Below, in pieces: positions 1 to 7,133 of a DNA stretch of 26,070 nt. A program made the translations under genes and the position numbers. The notes under the pieces are model-generated. The model ran no database searches, was not told where the DNA came from, and was given only the letters and a program-made list of their open reading frames with translations. The stretch covers positions 1 through 26,070 of the IMG/VR virus record IMGVR_UViG_3300013108_000165; one strand, written 5' to 3'. Numbering within the stretch: the first letter of the stretch is position 1; the number at the start of each line of letters is the position of its first letter. This DNA is from a virus.

Positions 1-62
1 GTGAAGGTGGTGTAGTCGCCGCCTCCCCCGGCGTCAATCGTTTTGGTAATGATGGTCGGCAT
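1..62 (-). CDS. Start of a probable beta-helix virion appendage protein (partial)
   Basis: Only the first 20 codons are in the window, and the frame is open to the left edge. The ATG at 62-60 shares one base with the TGA of the 128-aa gene (TGATG). The visible N-terminus begins MPTIITKTIDAGGGGDYTTF. A short leader followed by a glycine-rich G-GGDYTTF stretch is a common opening of phage proteins with right-handed parallel beta-helix (pectin-lyase-like) folds, such as tailspikes and appendage proteins. The position downstream of a LamG-domain protein fits a receptor-binding role. With so little sequence the fold is an inference. Confidence 0.5.
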   Translation of the reverse strand, partial: MPTIITKTIDAGGGGDYTTF

Positions 63-448
63 CAGGCGTCACCGTCCTTGTCAACGCACAGGGAGGCCTC
101 GAACTCGGCCCAGGTGAACTTCTGGTCCTCGGGGGCGTCCTCAAGGGTACGGAAGGTCTTGCAGGTCTCAGCGACTTCTGCGGGGAGGACGCAGCAGAAC
201 TTACGCTTGGCGACCAGGACCTCTTCTTCGCCCTCGCCAGTCGTGCGGGGGGTCCGGAGCATCATGGTCTCCATGCAAGTCTTGTCGGTGATGTAGATGA
301 AGGACCAGTGGCCCCCCTCGTTGGCTTCGACGGCCCGACCGGGGCTCAGTCCGGCCTCCATGCAGTCCACGATGTCGTGGTCCTCGTAGGTGAGCTTGCC
401 GCCGGGGGTTGAGATTAGAAGGAGCGTTCCAGGAGTAGTGTGTTTCAT
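62..448 (-). CDS. Hypothetical protein, 128 aa
   Basis: I do not recognise this protein. It is acidic overall, with a run of glutamates near residues 73-76 and an acidic C-terminus. It has cysteines at about residues 29, 58, 84-85, 95 and 121, and no clear signal peptide or membrane segment. The ATG at 448-446 follows a 135-base non-coding gap and has no Shine-Dalgarno sequence; the bases just upstream are AC- and T-rich. It is the first gene after the structured gap and is coupled by a 1-base overlap to the probable beta-helix gene. That context hints at an accessory, assembly or chaperone role for the appendage, but nothing in the sequence proves it. Confidence 0.75.
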   Translation of the reverse strand: MKHTTPGTLLLISTPGGKLTYEDHDIVDCMEAGLSPGRAVEANEGGHWSFIYITDKTCMETMMLRTPRTTGEGEEEVLVAKRKFCCVLPAEVAETCKTFRTLEDAPEDQKFTWAEFEASLCVDKDGDA

Positions 449-583
449 ATGAATAAGTGGTTATCCGGTTGATCGGTCCGGGTTCAACAGGGGACGAGAC
501 CCCTGCGTGTAAGGTGGGACCCCCACCCGAAGTGGGCGGGGGTCTGCCGGGGGATTAGCCCAGCGGTAGACAGATCACCTCCG
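449..583 (-). promoter_or_regulatory. Structured intergenic leader with stacked hairpins
   Basis: This 135-base gap between the LamG gene and the 128-aa gene contains no gene. Read on the minus strand it holds three consecutive hairpins. One at 571-542 is imperfect. One at 544-518 has an 11-pair stem with one G-U wobble and a 5-base loop. One at 505-488 has a 6-pair stem, CAGGGG/CCCCTG. The first two share bases 542-544 and cannot form together. There is no U-tract, so a simple intrinsic terminator is not evident. An RNA processing site, attenuator or weak terminator remains possible. No convincing phage promoter was found here. Confidence 0.45.
518..544 (-). repeat. Strong inverted repeat (RNA hairpin)
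   Basis: The arms at 518-528 and 534-544 pair over 11 positions around the 5-base loop ACTTC (minus strand). The one imperfect pair is a G-U wobble in RNA from the minus strand but an A-C mismatch in RNA from the plus strand. This favours function in the sense transcript. Confidence 0.6.
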
Positions 584-2164
584 TCAGGGGACATCGGACA
601 CAATTTCAGCAACTGTCATGTTTACCATCGTTAGGTCGGCTGTACCCGGACCATCCGAAAGGGTGGGAAAGGAGTCGCCGTCCCCCATTCTCCACCAGTT
701 AGTCGGTGAGAGGCTTGTGAGGTCTTGTGTGGAACCTCCGTTGTAGATGTTGGCGATGTCCTGCGCCTCATCTGTGCCCCAGAGGGCCAGCTCGTCGATC
801 TTCGCACCGTTTCGTAGGTAGTCGTTGCCGCCCATACGCTTGCCGATCTGAAAGGCCTCGGTAGTGAGACCGGAGGACCAGCCGTAGTTACCTTCGCTGT
901 TGGTGGTAGTCTGTATGACACCATCTACGGCCACAGTGAACCGTCCGTAGTAGCTGTTCACTGAGCCCGAAGCCGCTCCGGTGGTGCCCCCGTCGTAGGA
1001 GATGAGAACGTGCTTCCACGCGCTCATGGACAGCACGTTGGTCGGGGTCCTGAGTCGGAGGTAGTTGTTCTTAGAACCATACTCAAGGTAGAGGGCCTGC
1101 TCGCTTCCTTTGTAGTATACCCAAACATGACCCTCGTTGTCGTGGTCGTCGCCCCCGGCGTAGATGATGGTCTGTTTGGACCCGCCGCTGTGGGTGCCCG
1201 TCTTGATCCAGAAGGAGATGGTCCACTCGTCCGAAGCGCCGGACCCGTTAGAACTTCTGTCGAAGACGGCGGGCTTATCTCCGCTGGCCTGCGCGAGGTC
1301 GCTGGAGCTGAAGGATACGCTCTTGGTGTCGTTGAAGGCCGGGGCCTCCACCGTGAGCACAACGGTCTCACTGTCTTCACCGAAGTAGTTGATGGCCTTC
1401 GCCGTGATGTTGTAGGTCCCTTGCGCCAGACCCGTCCCGCCAACCAAACGCCGCACGTTTCCGTTCACGGTCACCACGCCGGACGGAAGGCCGGACCACT
1501 CGTAACCCACGGCCCGGTCTGCGGTCAGCTCGTAGTTGAGCGTCTCGCCCTCAACGATGGAGACCGCCAGTGTGGATGTGATGCTAGGCGCCAGGTTCTG
1601 CGAGGATCCCGTGGAACTGAACAGGGTGTTCAGTTCGACAACAGCATCTGAAAGCGTCTGGGAGACGAGAGCTCCGTCAATGTAGGCGTTGCTCAGAAGC
1701 AGACCCTCGTACAGAGACCGCCCGGTGGTGTGGGTGACAATGTTGATTGTCCCGCCGTCCCCTTCGGTAGCCTGGATCGAGTAGGTGCCGAAGGAGTCGC
1801 CGTTATTCAACAGCACCGTTGAGCCGTCGGGACTGATCGTGAAGTCCAGTGTGTCGTCTGGCCCCAGCAGGAACACACCTGTGTTACCTAGGACGTTGGC
1901 CTGGCTGGTGATGTAGTCCGCGGCACCTTGCGCCGTGGAGAATGAAACCCCATCGGCGTCGAGGAACTCCGTGTACGGGATCTGATAGAACTCGTAAACC
2001 GTGGACCCCTCGGTAACTGTACGAACGTCATTTACTACGTTAATGGTCGCGGGTTTCTCCGAGTCCACTTCGCCGCTCAAGCAGGCGTTCCAGTAGACGG
2101 GGTTTGTAGAACCCTCAAACACAACGCAGTTTCCTGCATCGTTTCGGATAACTTTAATGCTCAT
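584..2164 (-). CDS. LamG/concanavalin-like appendage protein, 526 aa
   Basis: A probable virion or tail appendage protein that may bind host-surface glycans. Residues 1 to about 90 form a domain ending in FSTAQGAADYI, a type often seen at the start of phage structural proteins. Residues 192-275 look like an Ig- or cadherin-like beta-sandwich, beginning SITSTLAVSIVEGE and ending TVVLTVEAP. Residues 280-526 resemble a LamG/concanavalin-like jelly roll, with the motifs WTISFWIKTG, WKHVLISYDG, FTVAVDGV, FQIGKR and IDELALW in family order, then a C-terminal NWWRMGDGD segment. The ATG overlaps the TGA of the 247-aa gene (ATGA), with no Shine-Dalgarno sequence. The domain calls come from motif recognition. 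The receptor role is inferred. Confidence 0.75.
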   Translation of the reverse strand: MSIKVIRNDAGNCVVFEGSTNPVYWNACLSGEVDSEKPATINVVNDVRTVTEGSTVYEFYQIPYTEFLDADGVSFSTAQGAADYITSQANVLGNTGVFLLGPDDTLDFTISPDGSTVLLNNGDSFGTYSIQATEGDGGTINIVTHTTGRSLYEGLLLSNAYIDGALVSQTLSDAVVELNTLFSSTGSSQNLAPSITSTLAVSIVEGETLNYELTADRAVGYEWSGLPSGVVTVNGNVRRLVGGTGLAQGTYNITAKAINYFGEDSETVVLTVEAPAFNDTKSVSFSSSDLAQASGDKPAVFDRSSNGSGASDEWTISFWIKTGTHSGGSKQTIIYAGGDDHDNEGHVWVYYKGSEQALYLEYGSKNNYLRLRTPTNVLSMSAWKHVLISYDGGTTGAASGSVNSYYGRFTVAVDGVIQTTTNSEGNYGWSSGLTTEAFQIGKRMGGNDYLRNGAKIDELALWGTDEAQDIANIYNGGSTQDLTSLSPTNWWRMGDGDSFPTLSDGPGTADLTMVNMTVAEIVSDVP

Positions 2165-2904
2165 CGTGAGATATTGGTGAGGCAGGTCAGGGGCTCAACC
2201 AGGACCTGGTTGTCTGCCCGGATCGCCGGGAGGGCGCGGGCATTGACATCCTCGTCGCTGGCGAAGTAGGCCGTGATGATGGGGCGGTTCAGATAGGCCT
2301 TTCCAACCGTTCCGGTGCCGAAGAACAGGGGCGTCCCGGTCAGCGGGAAGGTGAAGGTGACGTTATCGTCCTCGTCCCGCGTTGCCCAGATAAGGCAAAT
2401 CTCAACCGTGGTGTTCTGGACCTGCGGGGTGATAGTGAAGTCGAACCGGAACTGGAGGAAATCTCCAGCCCGGCACCCGCTGAAGTCCAGGGACCCGCCA
2501 GCGGCTGTGTAGTCCACCGTGCCGAACTGGGCGTCAGACACGGATCCGGCGGCTGAGAGCGCCGTGTCGTCGTAACTGAAGAGGCCGTCCACTGTGGCGG
2601 GCAGGTACAGGCCACCGAAGAGGCCCTTGGTCTGATCGAACTCTGGGCTGGTCTCTCCCCAGTATTCGTTGTCAAACTCGGCCTGTTTGGCGCTGGTGAA
2701 ACCGAAGCGCCTCCACGTTCCCGCAGAGGCCTCTTGAGCTGTGTAGCTCACAGGCACACCAGGGTTCTGGCGATCCGCGAAACCTCCGGTGAACTCGTAG
2801 CCACCGTCCGAAGTCTCGTCGGTGTCTACCAGCGTGTCATAGAGATCGGCGCGGGCTCCTAGCGAAGAGCGCCACCATGTGGCTATATCTCTGGGTGCTG
2901 TCAT
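2161..2904 (-). CDS. Probable virion-associated protein, 247 aa, unknown function
   Basis: I do not recognise the family. The protein is acidic, rich in aromatic residues and glycine, and looks mostly beta. Examples are FLQFRFDFTITPQV and TFTFPLTGTPLFFGTG, with a tail-protein-like N-terminus TAPRDIATWWRS. There is no signal peptide or membrane helix. ATGA overlaps tie it to both neighbours, the 106-aa gene upstream and the LamG gene downstream. Co-translation with a LamG appendage protein suggests a structural partner such as an adaptor or appendage base, which is inference only. Confidence 0.75.
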   Translation of the reverse strand: MTAPRDIATWWRSSLGARADLYDTLVDTDETSDGGYEFTGGFADRQNPGVPVSYTAQEASAGTWRRFGFTSAKQAEFDNEYWGETSPEFDQTKGLFGGLYLPATVDGLFSYDDTALSAAGSVSDAQFGTVDYTAAGGSLDFSGCRAGDFLQFRFDFTITPQVQNTTVEICLIWATRDEDDNVTFTFPLTGTPLFFGTGTVGKAYLNRPIITAYFASDEDVNARALPAIRADNQVLVEPLTCLTNISR

Positions 2905-3221
2905 ATGGTCAGTTGTTCAAATTTGGACTTGATGTAAGTAACCTCGGGTCCCAGCGGGTCCAACCCACCGAGATCGACCTCTCGGATCGCTTCATTCTTG
3001 TCGAGTGCAGTGACGTAGCAATAGAGTAGGGCCTCCAGGAGGGTCGCGTAGTTGCCTTTCTCAGCCCACTTCTCTTGTTCAAGGTCCTGTACCTTGTCGT
3101 AGCTGGGCGTGCCACGCTTGCGGTTGCCTCGGTTCTCGTAGCTTCGGGCGTACACCGCGAACTGCCCTGAGGGCTTGAGGCCCACGCGGAGGGCGTATGT
3201 CTGTCGGGGGTTCCAGGTCAT
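2901..3221 (-). CDS. Hypothetical protein, 106 aa
   Basis: I do not recognise this protein. The start chosen is the ATG at 3221-3219, giving MTWNPRQTYALRV. It overlaps the large-terminase TGA as ATGA, like most starts in this phage. A longer in-frame extension exists but would run 32 codons into the terminase gene. The N-terminal half is basic (ENRGNRKRG). The C-terminal half looks helical (YATLLEALLYCYVTAL, then a mixed acidic stretch). No membrane segment is long enough to be confident. Confidence 0.7.
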   Translation of the reverse strand: MTWNPRQTYALRVGLKPSGQFAVYARSYENRGNRKRGTPSYDKVQDLEQEKWAEKGNYATLLEALLYCYVTALDKNEAIREVDLGGLDPLGPEVTYIKSKFEQLTI

Positions 3222-4942
3222 AAGGAGAAGGGATCTGCGCCGAAGGCGGATGTGGGAGCCCCGTGGTGGAGCCAGGAGTGGTTGGTCTGTTGAGGGGTGC
3301 CTGCCAGGGTGTCCCATTCGGCCTCGGCGCGTGCGCGGAGCTCTGCTTGGGCGTCCAGCAGGATGGTGGCGTTAAAGTGACCCACGGCCAGCGCCAGACA
3401 GTCCAGGCGGTCGTCGTGGGCAAGGCACTGCTTCTCAGCAGTCAGGTGGGTCATCTGGAAGAATAGTTGGCGGTCCCGCTGGCGCTCCAGGGAGTCCTCA
3501 GAGTGCGGCACGCGGTCGGAGGAGAGCACGCTCTCATGTACCACCAGGCGGTGGCCCTCAATCACGGGGGCCAGGGTGTCGATGATCCGCTGCTCCTTCA
3601 TCTGGGAGTTGCGGACCTCTTCAATCGAGCAGGGGTAGATGCGGTTGAGCACGGGCTTGAGGAGTTGCGAGAACATCCCGTCCCCGAAGTTGCTCTCCAC
3701 CACGATCTTCTGGGCACGCACGCGGGCGCACTCACGGGCGATGGCTTCGAGGGTGTCCTCGCTGTAGCCGCTGAGGAGACCAAAGCATCGGTGGAGGAAC
3801 AGTTGTCCTCCCAGGGAACTCATGGAGACCACAGCGGTCTCATCGCGGCCCCGTGCGGACGGGTCAACCGCCACGATGGTCTGGTCGAACTTGGCGTACT
3901 CCCCGATCTCGTCCCCGGCGCTGTAGAAGCCGTCCCCGTGCATACCCACGTTAGGATGCTCCTTCAGGCGGTACATCGGGTGGTTGCTGTGGACGTAGAC
4001 CTCTCGGGCCTTGTCCGCAGGGAACGAGGCGACCATGAGGTCCTTGGTCTTCAGGGGGAACTTCTCGGCATCGCTGAGGGCCGTGGAGAGCATGAACTGG
4101 AGCATGAAGCCCAGCGTGCCGTAGGAGAGCCGACGCTCCGCGATGTCGTGCTTGGGGAAGCGTGAGGGCTCCACGGAGGTGCCGGGGGCCTCCCCGTCGT
4201 CGATCATCTTCTGGACCATCGGGGCGAGGTTGCCCCGGTACCCCTCGGCGGTGTGCTCCTCGGGGACCTCGATGGGCCACACGCGGGTGCGGTAGCCACG
4301 CTCCTCAAGGGTCGCATAGATCGTCTCCATGCTCTGGGGTGTCCCCAGGATCCGCACACGGGGGTCAACGCTGAGTTCCTTGCTCTCGGGCAGGAGAATA
4401 GCGTCGATCTCCTTGATGCTCTCAGAGAGCTTCTCGCGCATCGCAGGGGTCGCAGAGTTCGCAGGGACCTCAACGTCATCGAGGACGATGAGGGAACCAC
4501 GGGCTCCGGTGATCTGCCCGGTGATACCAGCGGCCTTCACGGAGGGGCTGTGAGCCCCTGCCTTGGCTGCACCGACATCGAAGGAGATGTTGGAGTCCCG
4601 GTCGCCCCGGTTCCTGTCAGGGCGTAGGTGCTGTAGGAAGGGCACCTCGTCGATGAGACGGCGGGTGAACTTCACGAAGGAGTCAGCACGCTCCTTGGAT
4701 GCCGAGATGACTAGGCACTTCTCCTCAGGGTTCAGGAAGAGGCTCCAGAGGACGTAGGCCGAGCATAGGTAGGACTTGCCCACCCCCCGGAAGGCGTGCG
4801 TCTGGTTACGCTTGCCGCCGTACTGGAGCCAGTCGCAGATGTCCCGCTGTACCGGGGTGAGGGGCGGGAGGTTCAGGTGCTTCCAGATACGCTCTGAGAA
4901 GACCTTGAAGTCGCGGGCGGGGTGATCTGCGGGGATTTTCAT
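3218..4942 (-). CDS. terL: Terminase large subunit (T7 gp19-like), 574 aa
   Basis: The ATPase-nuclease motor that packages phage DNA into the prohead through the portal. The N-terminal ATPase domain has a Walker A-type loop FRGVGKSY at residues 51-58, ASKERA near 81-86, and Walker B LIVLDD at 151-156 followed by the acidic VE. Residues ILGTPQS (198-204) fit the coupling motif. The C-terminal RNase H-like nuclease shows VAVDPSARGRDE with Asp360, VVESNFGDG with Glu416, and HDDRLDCLALAVG with Asp511/Asp514. The length is close to T7 gp19 (586 aa). It starts in an ATGA overlap with the 202-aa gene and ends in one with the 106-aa gene. The GC-rich sequence shows no frameshift. Confidence 0.96.
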   Translation of the reverse strand: MKIPADHPARDFKVFSERIWKHLNLPPLTPVQRDICDWLQYGGKRNQTHAFRGVGKSYLCSAYVLWSLFLNPEEKCLVISASKERADSFVKFTRRLIDEVPFLQHLRPDRNRGDRDSNISFDVGAAKAGAHSPSVKAAGITGQITGARGSLIVLDDVEVPANSATPAMREKLSESIKEIDAILLPESKELSVDPRVRILGTPQSMETIYATLEERGYRTRVWPIEVPEEHTAEGYRGNLAPMVQKMIDDGEAPGTSVEPSRFPKHDIAERRLSYGTLGFMLQFMLSTALSDAEKFPLKTKDLMVASFPADKAREVYVHSNHPMYRLKEHPNVGMHGDGFYSAGDEIGEYAKFDQTIVAVDPSARGRDETAVVSMSSLGGQLFLHRCFGLLSGYSEDTLEAIARECARVRAQKIVVESNFGDGMFSQLLKPVLNRIYPCSIEEVRNSQMKEQRIIDTLAPVIEGHRLVVHESVLSSDRVPHSEDSLERQRDRQLFFQMTHLTAEKQCLAHDDRLDCLALAVGHFNATILLDAQAELRARAEAEWDTLAGTPQQTNHSWLHHGAPTSAFGADPFSL

Positions 4943-5547
4943 GAGAATAGTTGTTTGAGTTGGTCAACGGACGTAGCCAGTACGGCCCGTGACACGGCGC
5001 TTGGTTCTTCGTCTTCGCGGTAGTGGACAGCGAGGTAGATCATCTCGGTGCCTGACAGTTTCAGACGGTACAGGCAACCCCGTTTGATTCGGGCGGCGTC
5101 CCAGATAGCCCGCAGGGTGGAGTCCTCCGGAAGTTCCTGGGGGATCTTACACAGAGTGCCCTGCTCCGCGAGTTCACGGACAAGGTGGATGTAGTGCTGG
5201 TCCGCCTGGCGCTCCTGCCACCGGGTGTTGTGTACCACAGAGTCGTGCAGGGTCCTGAAGGACTCATGGAGCACACGGATGAAGATACGGCACCCCGGCT
5301 GGGGGATACCGCCGCTGTTAGACGAGCGGATTATCATGACCCGGCTGATGTCCGTGTCGGACGCCAGGATCTGGTTGAGTTCCTCGTAGATTTGGGTGAT
5401 CTTGCGGAGACCGGACAGGTGCCTTCGCTGGGCGCGGCCCTTAATGACGGAACGCACCGTCTTGCAGGTCTGTCGGATCAGCACAGGGCCAACAGCCCCT
5501 GCGCCAAAGAGGACGCCGATCAGCTCCAGGAGTGTTTGTTTCGGCAT
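4939..5547 (-). CDS. Membrane-anchored protein of unknown function, 202 aa
   Basis: One hydrophobic N-terminal segment, residues 5-24 (around LLELIGVLFGAGAVGPVLI), is followed by a basic stretch (KGRAQRRH near 36-43), predicting one membrane helix with a cytosolic domain. The rest contains ISRVMIIRSSNSGGIPQPG and, near the end, LSGTEMIYLAVHYREDE. The order of strands and helices is reminiscent of a GAF-like sensory fold, which is tentative. It lies between the HExxH gene and large terminase, where T7 has gp18.5 (Rz) and relatives carry holins and spanins, so a membrane or lysis role is possible. The single helix and large soluble domain are not typical of a holin. It overlaps terL by ATGA. 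Confidence 0.7.
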   Translation of the reverse strand: MPKQTLLELIGVLFGAGAVGPVLIRQTCKTVRSVIKGRAQRRHLSGLRKITQIYEELNQILASDTDISRVMIIRSSNSGGIPQPGCRIFIRVLHESFRTLHDSVVHNTRWQERQADQHYIHLVRELAEQGTLCKIPQELPEDSTLRAIWDAARIKRGCLYRLKLSGTEMIYLAVHYREDEEPSAVSRAVLATSVDQLKQLFS

Positions 5548-5867
5548 CAGTGATCGCCATAGATCGCGCGGTAAGCATCAGAGTAGGCCAGCCCCCACAC
5601 CGCGTCGTGGGAGGAGCCGTAGTAGTCGGTAGAAAGAAGGTGGGCGTACTCGTGGACGAGCACTTCCACTGCGAGGGCCTCGTTGAGGTCCGCGCGAAGG
5701 TCGATGAGTGCGCTGCGCGACCCATCCTTTTGGCTGAGAACGTCGGACTCCCCGAACCCCTCCATCTTCCGCCAGCGAAGGCGAACAGGAAAGGGAACGG
5801 GGAGCACGTTGGTGAGCACGGTGAGGACTTCTCGGGCACGCTTACGCGCGTTCCGATCAGCTTCCAT
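5547..5867 (-). CDS. Small HExxH zinc-metallopeptidase-like protein, 106 aa
   Basis: Residues 71-77 read VHEYAHL, a classic HExxH zinc motif (His72, Glu73, His76). His87 lies ten residues further on as a possible third ligand (HExxH-x10-H). The motif sits in a helix-like context after ALAVEVLVHEYAHLLSTDYY, as in many small metallopeptidases. The N-terminus is basic and helical (RNARKRAREVL). There is no signal peptide, so action is cytoplasmic or in the virion. The ATG at 5867-5865 lies 11 bases inside the small-terminase gene, and the TGA shares one base with the next ATG. Substrate and role are unknown. Prohead maturation, host-protein cleavage and a catalytically dead structural use are all possible. 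Confidence 0.7.
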   Translation of the reverse strand: MEADRNARKRAREVLTVLTNVLPVPFPVRLRWRKMEGFGESDVLSQKDGSRSALIDLRADLNEALAVEVLVHEYAHLLSTDYYGSSHDAVWGLAYSDAYRAIYGDH

Positions 5868-6087
5868 ACTCTTCTCTCAGGGTGTCTTCGGTCCAGTCGG
5901 CCAGCTTCAGGACCGGGTGGTCGTCGTCAGCCTTGGCGTGTCCGGCCACAGAGGGGCCACAGTAGCCCTTCGACTGGAGGTACATCCTCGCAGCCTGCCT
6001 GTCAGCCGCAGTGGCCTCAGGGTTCCTGAGAGCGTTCAGATGGGACTCGGCCAGCAGCCGATCCATCTCTTCGAGGGGGTCATCCAT
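5857..6087 (-). CDS. terS: Probable terminase small subunit (T7 gp18-like), 76 aa
   Basis: DNA-recognition subunit of the packaging terminase. The N-terminal half is helical with LLAESHLNALRNPEATAADR followed by AARMYLQSKGY. This resembles the podovirus small-terminase pattern in which a helix ends at a P-E/S-x-A-x-x-x-x-AR-x-(F/Y)-L-x-x-x-G-(I/Y) turn. The C-terminus is acidic (DWTEDTLREEYGS). The length is near T7 gp18 (89 aa), and the place after the fibre gene and ahead of terL is canonical. The start shares one base with the fibre stop (TAATG). It is the one start in the window with a good SD-like element, AAGGAG at 6101-6096 with 8-base spacing, although that lies inside fibre coding sequence. 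Confidence 0.65.
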   Translation of the reverse strand: MDDPLEEMDRLLAESHLNALRNPEATAADRQAARMYLQSKGYCGPSVAGHAKADDDHPVLKLADWTEDTLREEYGS

Positions 6088-7133
6088 TATCGGAGCTCCT
6101 TGATAGTGAGGGTCGTGGGGGTGTCGAGGACGACGGCAGAGTCGTTCGCCTTGGTGCCCCGCAGGTTCAGGGAGGCCGTACCGGAGACGGTCACGATGGC
6201 CGTCAGGGTGACGAAGGCGCTGCCCTGGTAGGCGTCCTGGATACCCGCACCCGGCCCGTCGAAGCCCAGCTTGACGTACTTGACCTCATCGTAGGCGAGG
6301 GTCCCAAGAGCGTCCGTGAGCCACACAGAGGCCACCGACTGCCCGACAACGCTACCCTGCGGGATGCTGCGGAGGCGGGCCTGGGCCGTCACCTCGTATA
6401 CACCCGTGCTCGGGAGGACCAGATCGTAGTCACCGGAGACGTAGGGGGCCGTGCCGGACCACCACGCGCGGGAGTCTGCGACCTTCTCGACGGGCACAGC
6501 GTCCCCCAGGGCGTTGAGGGACTCAGGCAGGGCATAGCCGCCCGCTGCGTACTGAACGGGGTCGGGGGACTGCGGGACCACCCGGAAGGTGCTCACGCCC
6601 CCGCCGGGGCTCTCCCAGCCCACGTTGCCCACATTGTTGATACCGAGGGCTCGCCCAGCGTCCGCGATGGAGAAGGCGGGGATGTTCCCACCAGCCACAA
6701 TAGCGTCCGTGATGTCCGAGAGGCGGGCCGCGTCGCTGCCGTCCACAGGAGCACCGAGGCTCTTGATGGGCAGGCTGTTGGCGAGCCACTTGGTGACACC
6801 AATGTCCGAGCGGAGCGCAGAGAGGTCCTCGGCGTCCTGCTCCTGGAGGTTGTAGAGGAGCTGGAGGATCGCCAGGTTGATCTCTGCGGATCGCAGGGTG
6901 CTCGGGGAGGCGAAGGTGACCAGGGGGTCAGCGATGGGCGTGGAGCGGCTGATAGCCACCGTGTCGTCCAGGGAGGCCGGGGAGTCCAGCCGGAGCACCT
7001 GGGAGGAAGTGAGGGACCACGCCGAGGTCTCCACATCGTTGACCGAGACGGTCAGGTGTGACTCCGAGAGGTACGGGGTCACGAAGGGGAAGTCTTGCTG
7101 CCCCCCGGTTGCTGTGAAGGTTTCAGTAATCAT
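6087..7133 (-). CDS. Tail fibre protein with T7 gp17-type N-terminus, 348 aa
   Basis: Attaches to the tail and probably contacts the host surface. Residues 1 to about 105 match the T7 tail-fibre N-terminal domain pattern: DFPFVTPYLSESHLTVSVND, then TSSQVLRL, STPIADPLVTFASPSTLRSAEINLAILQLLYNLQEQ. This segment docks fibres onto the gp11/gp12 tube. A short helical, possibly coiled-coil linker follows. The C-terminal part (from about residue 215) looks like a small beta jelly roll, perhaps C1q-like (DYDLVLPSTGVYEVTAQARL, ASVWLTD). It is much shorter than T7 gp17 (553 aa), so other proteins may supply host specificity. It overlaps gp16b by ATGA. Confidence 0.88.
   Translation of the reverse strand: MITETFTATGGQQDFPFVTPYLSESHLTVSVNDVETSAWSLTSSQVLRLDSPASLDDTVAISRSTPIADPLVTFASPSTLRSAEINLAILQLLYNLQEQDAEDLSALRSDIGVTKWLANSLPIKSLGAPVDGSDAARLSDITDAIVAGGNIPAFSIADAGRALGINNVGNVGWESPGGGVSTFRVVPQSPDPVQYAAGGYALPESLNALGDAVPVEKVADSRAWWSGTAPYVSGDYDLVLPSTGVYEVTAQARLRSIPQGSVVGQSVASVWLTDALGTLAYDEVKYVKLGFDGPGAGIQDAYQGSAFVTLTAIVTVSGTASLNLRGTKANDSAVVLDTPTTLTIKELR

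Noticed and set aside
549-620. tRNA-like start on the plus strand (GGGGGATTAGCCCAGCGGTA)
   Set aside because: It resembles a tRNA acceptor strand and D-arm, but the D-stem cannot pair, no anticodon stem or TTCGA T-arm follows, and the 3' acceptor strand is missing. The stretch runs into the LamG coding sequence and is better explained as the complement of a leader hairpin.
6088-6101. AAGGAG ahead of the small-terminase ATG as evidence for SD use in general
   Set aside because: It is a single good match among more than twenty starts and encodes conserved fibre residues (Lys-Glu), so it may be fortuitous.
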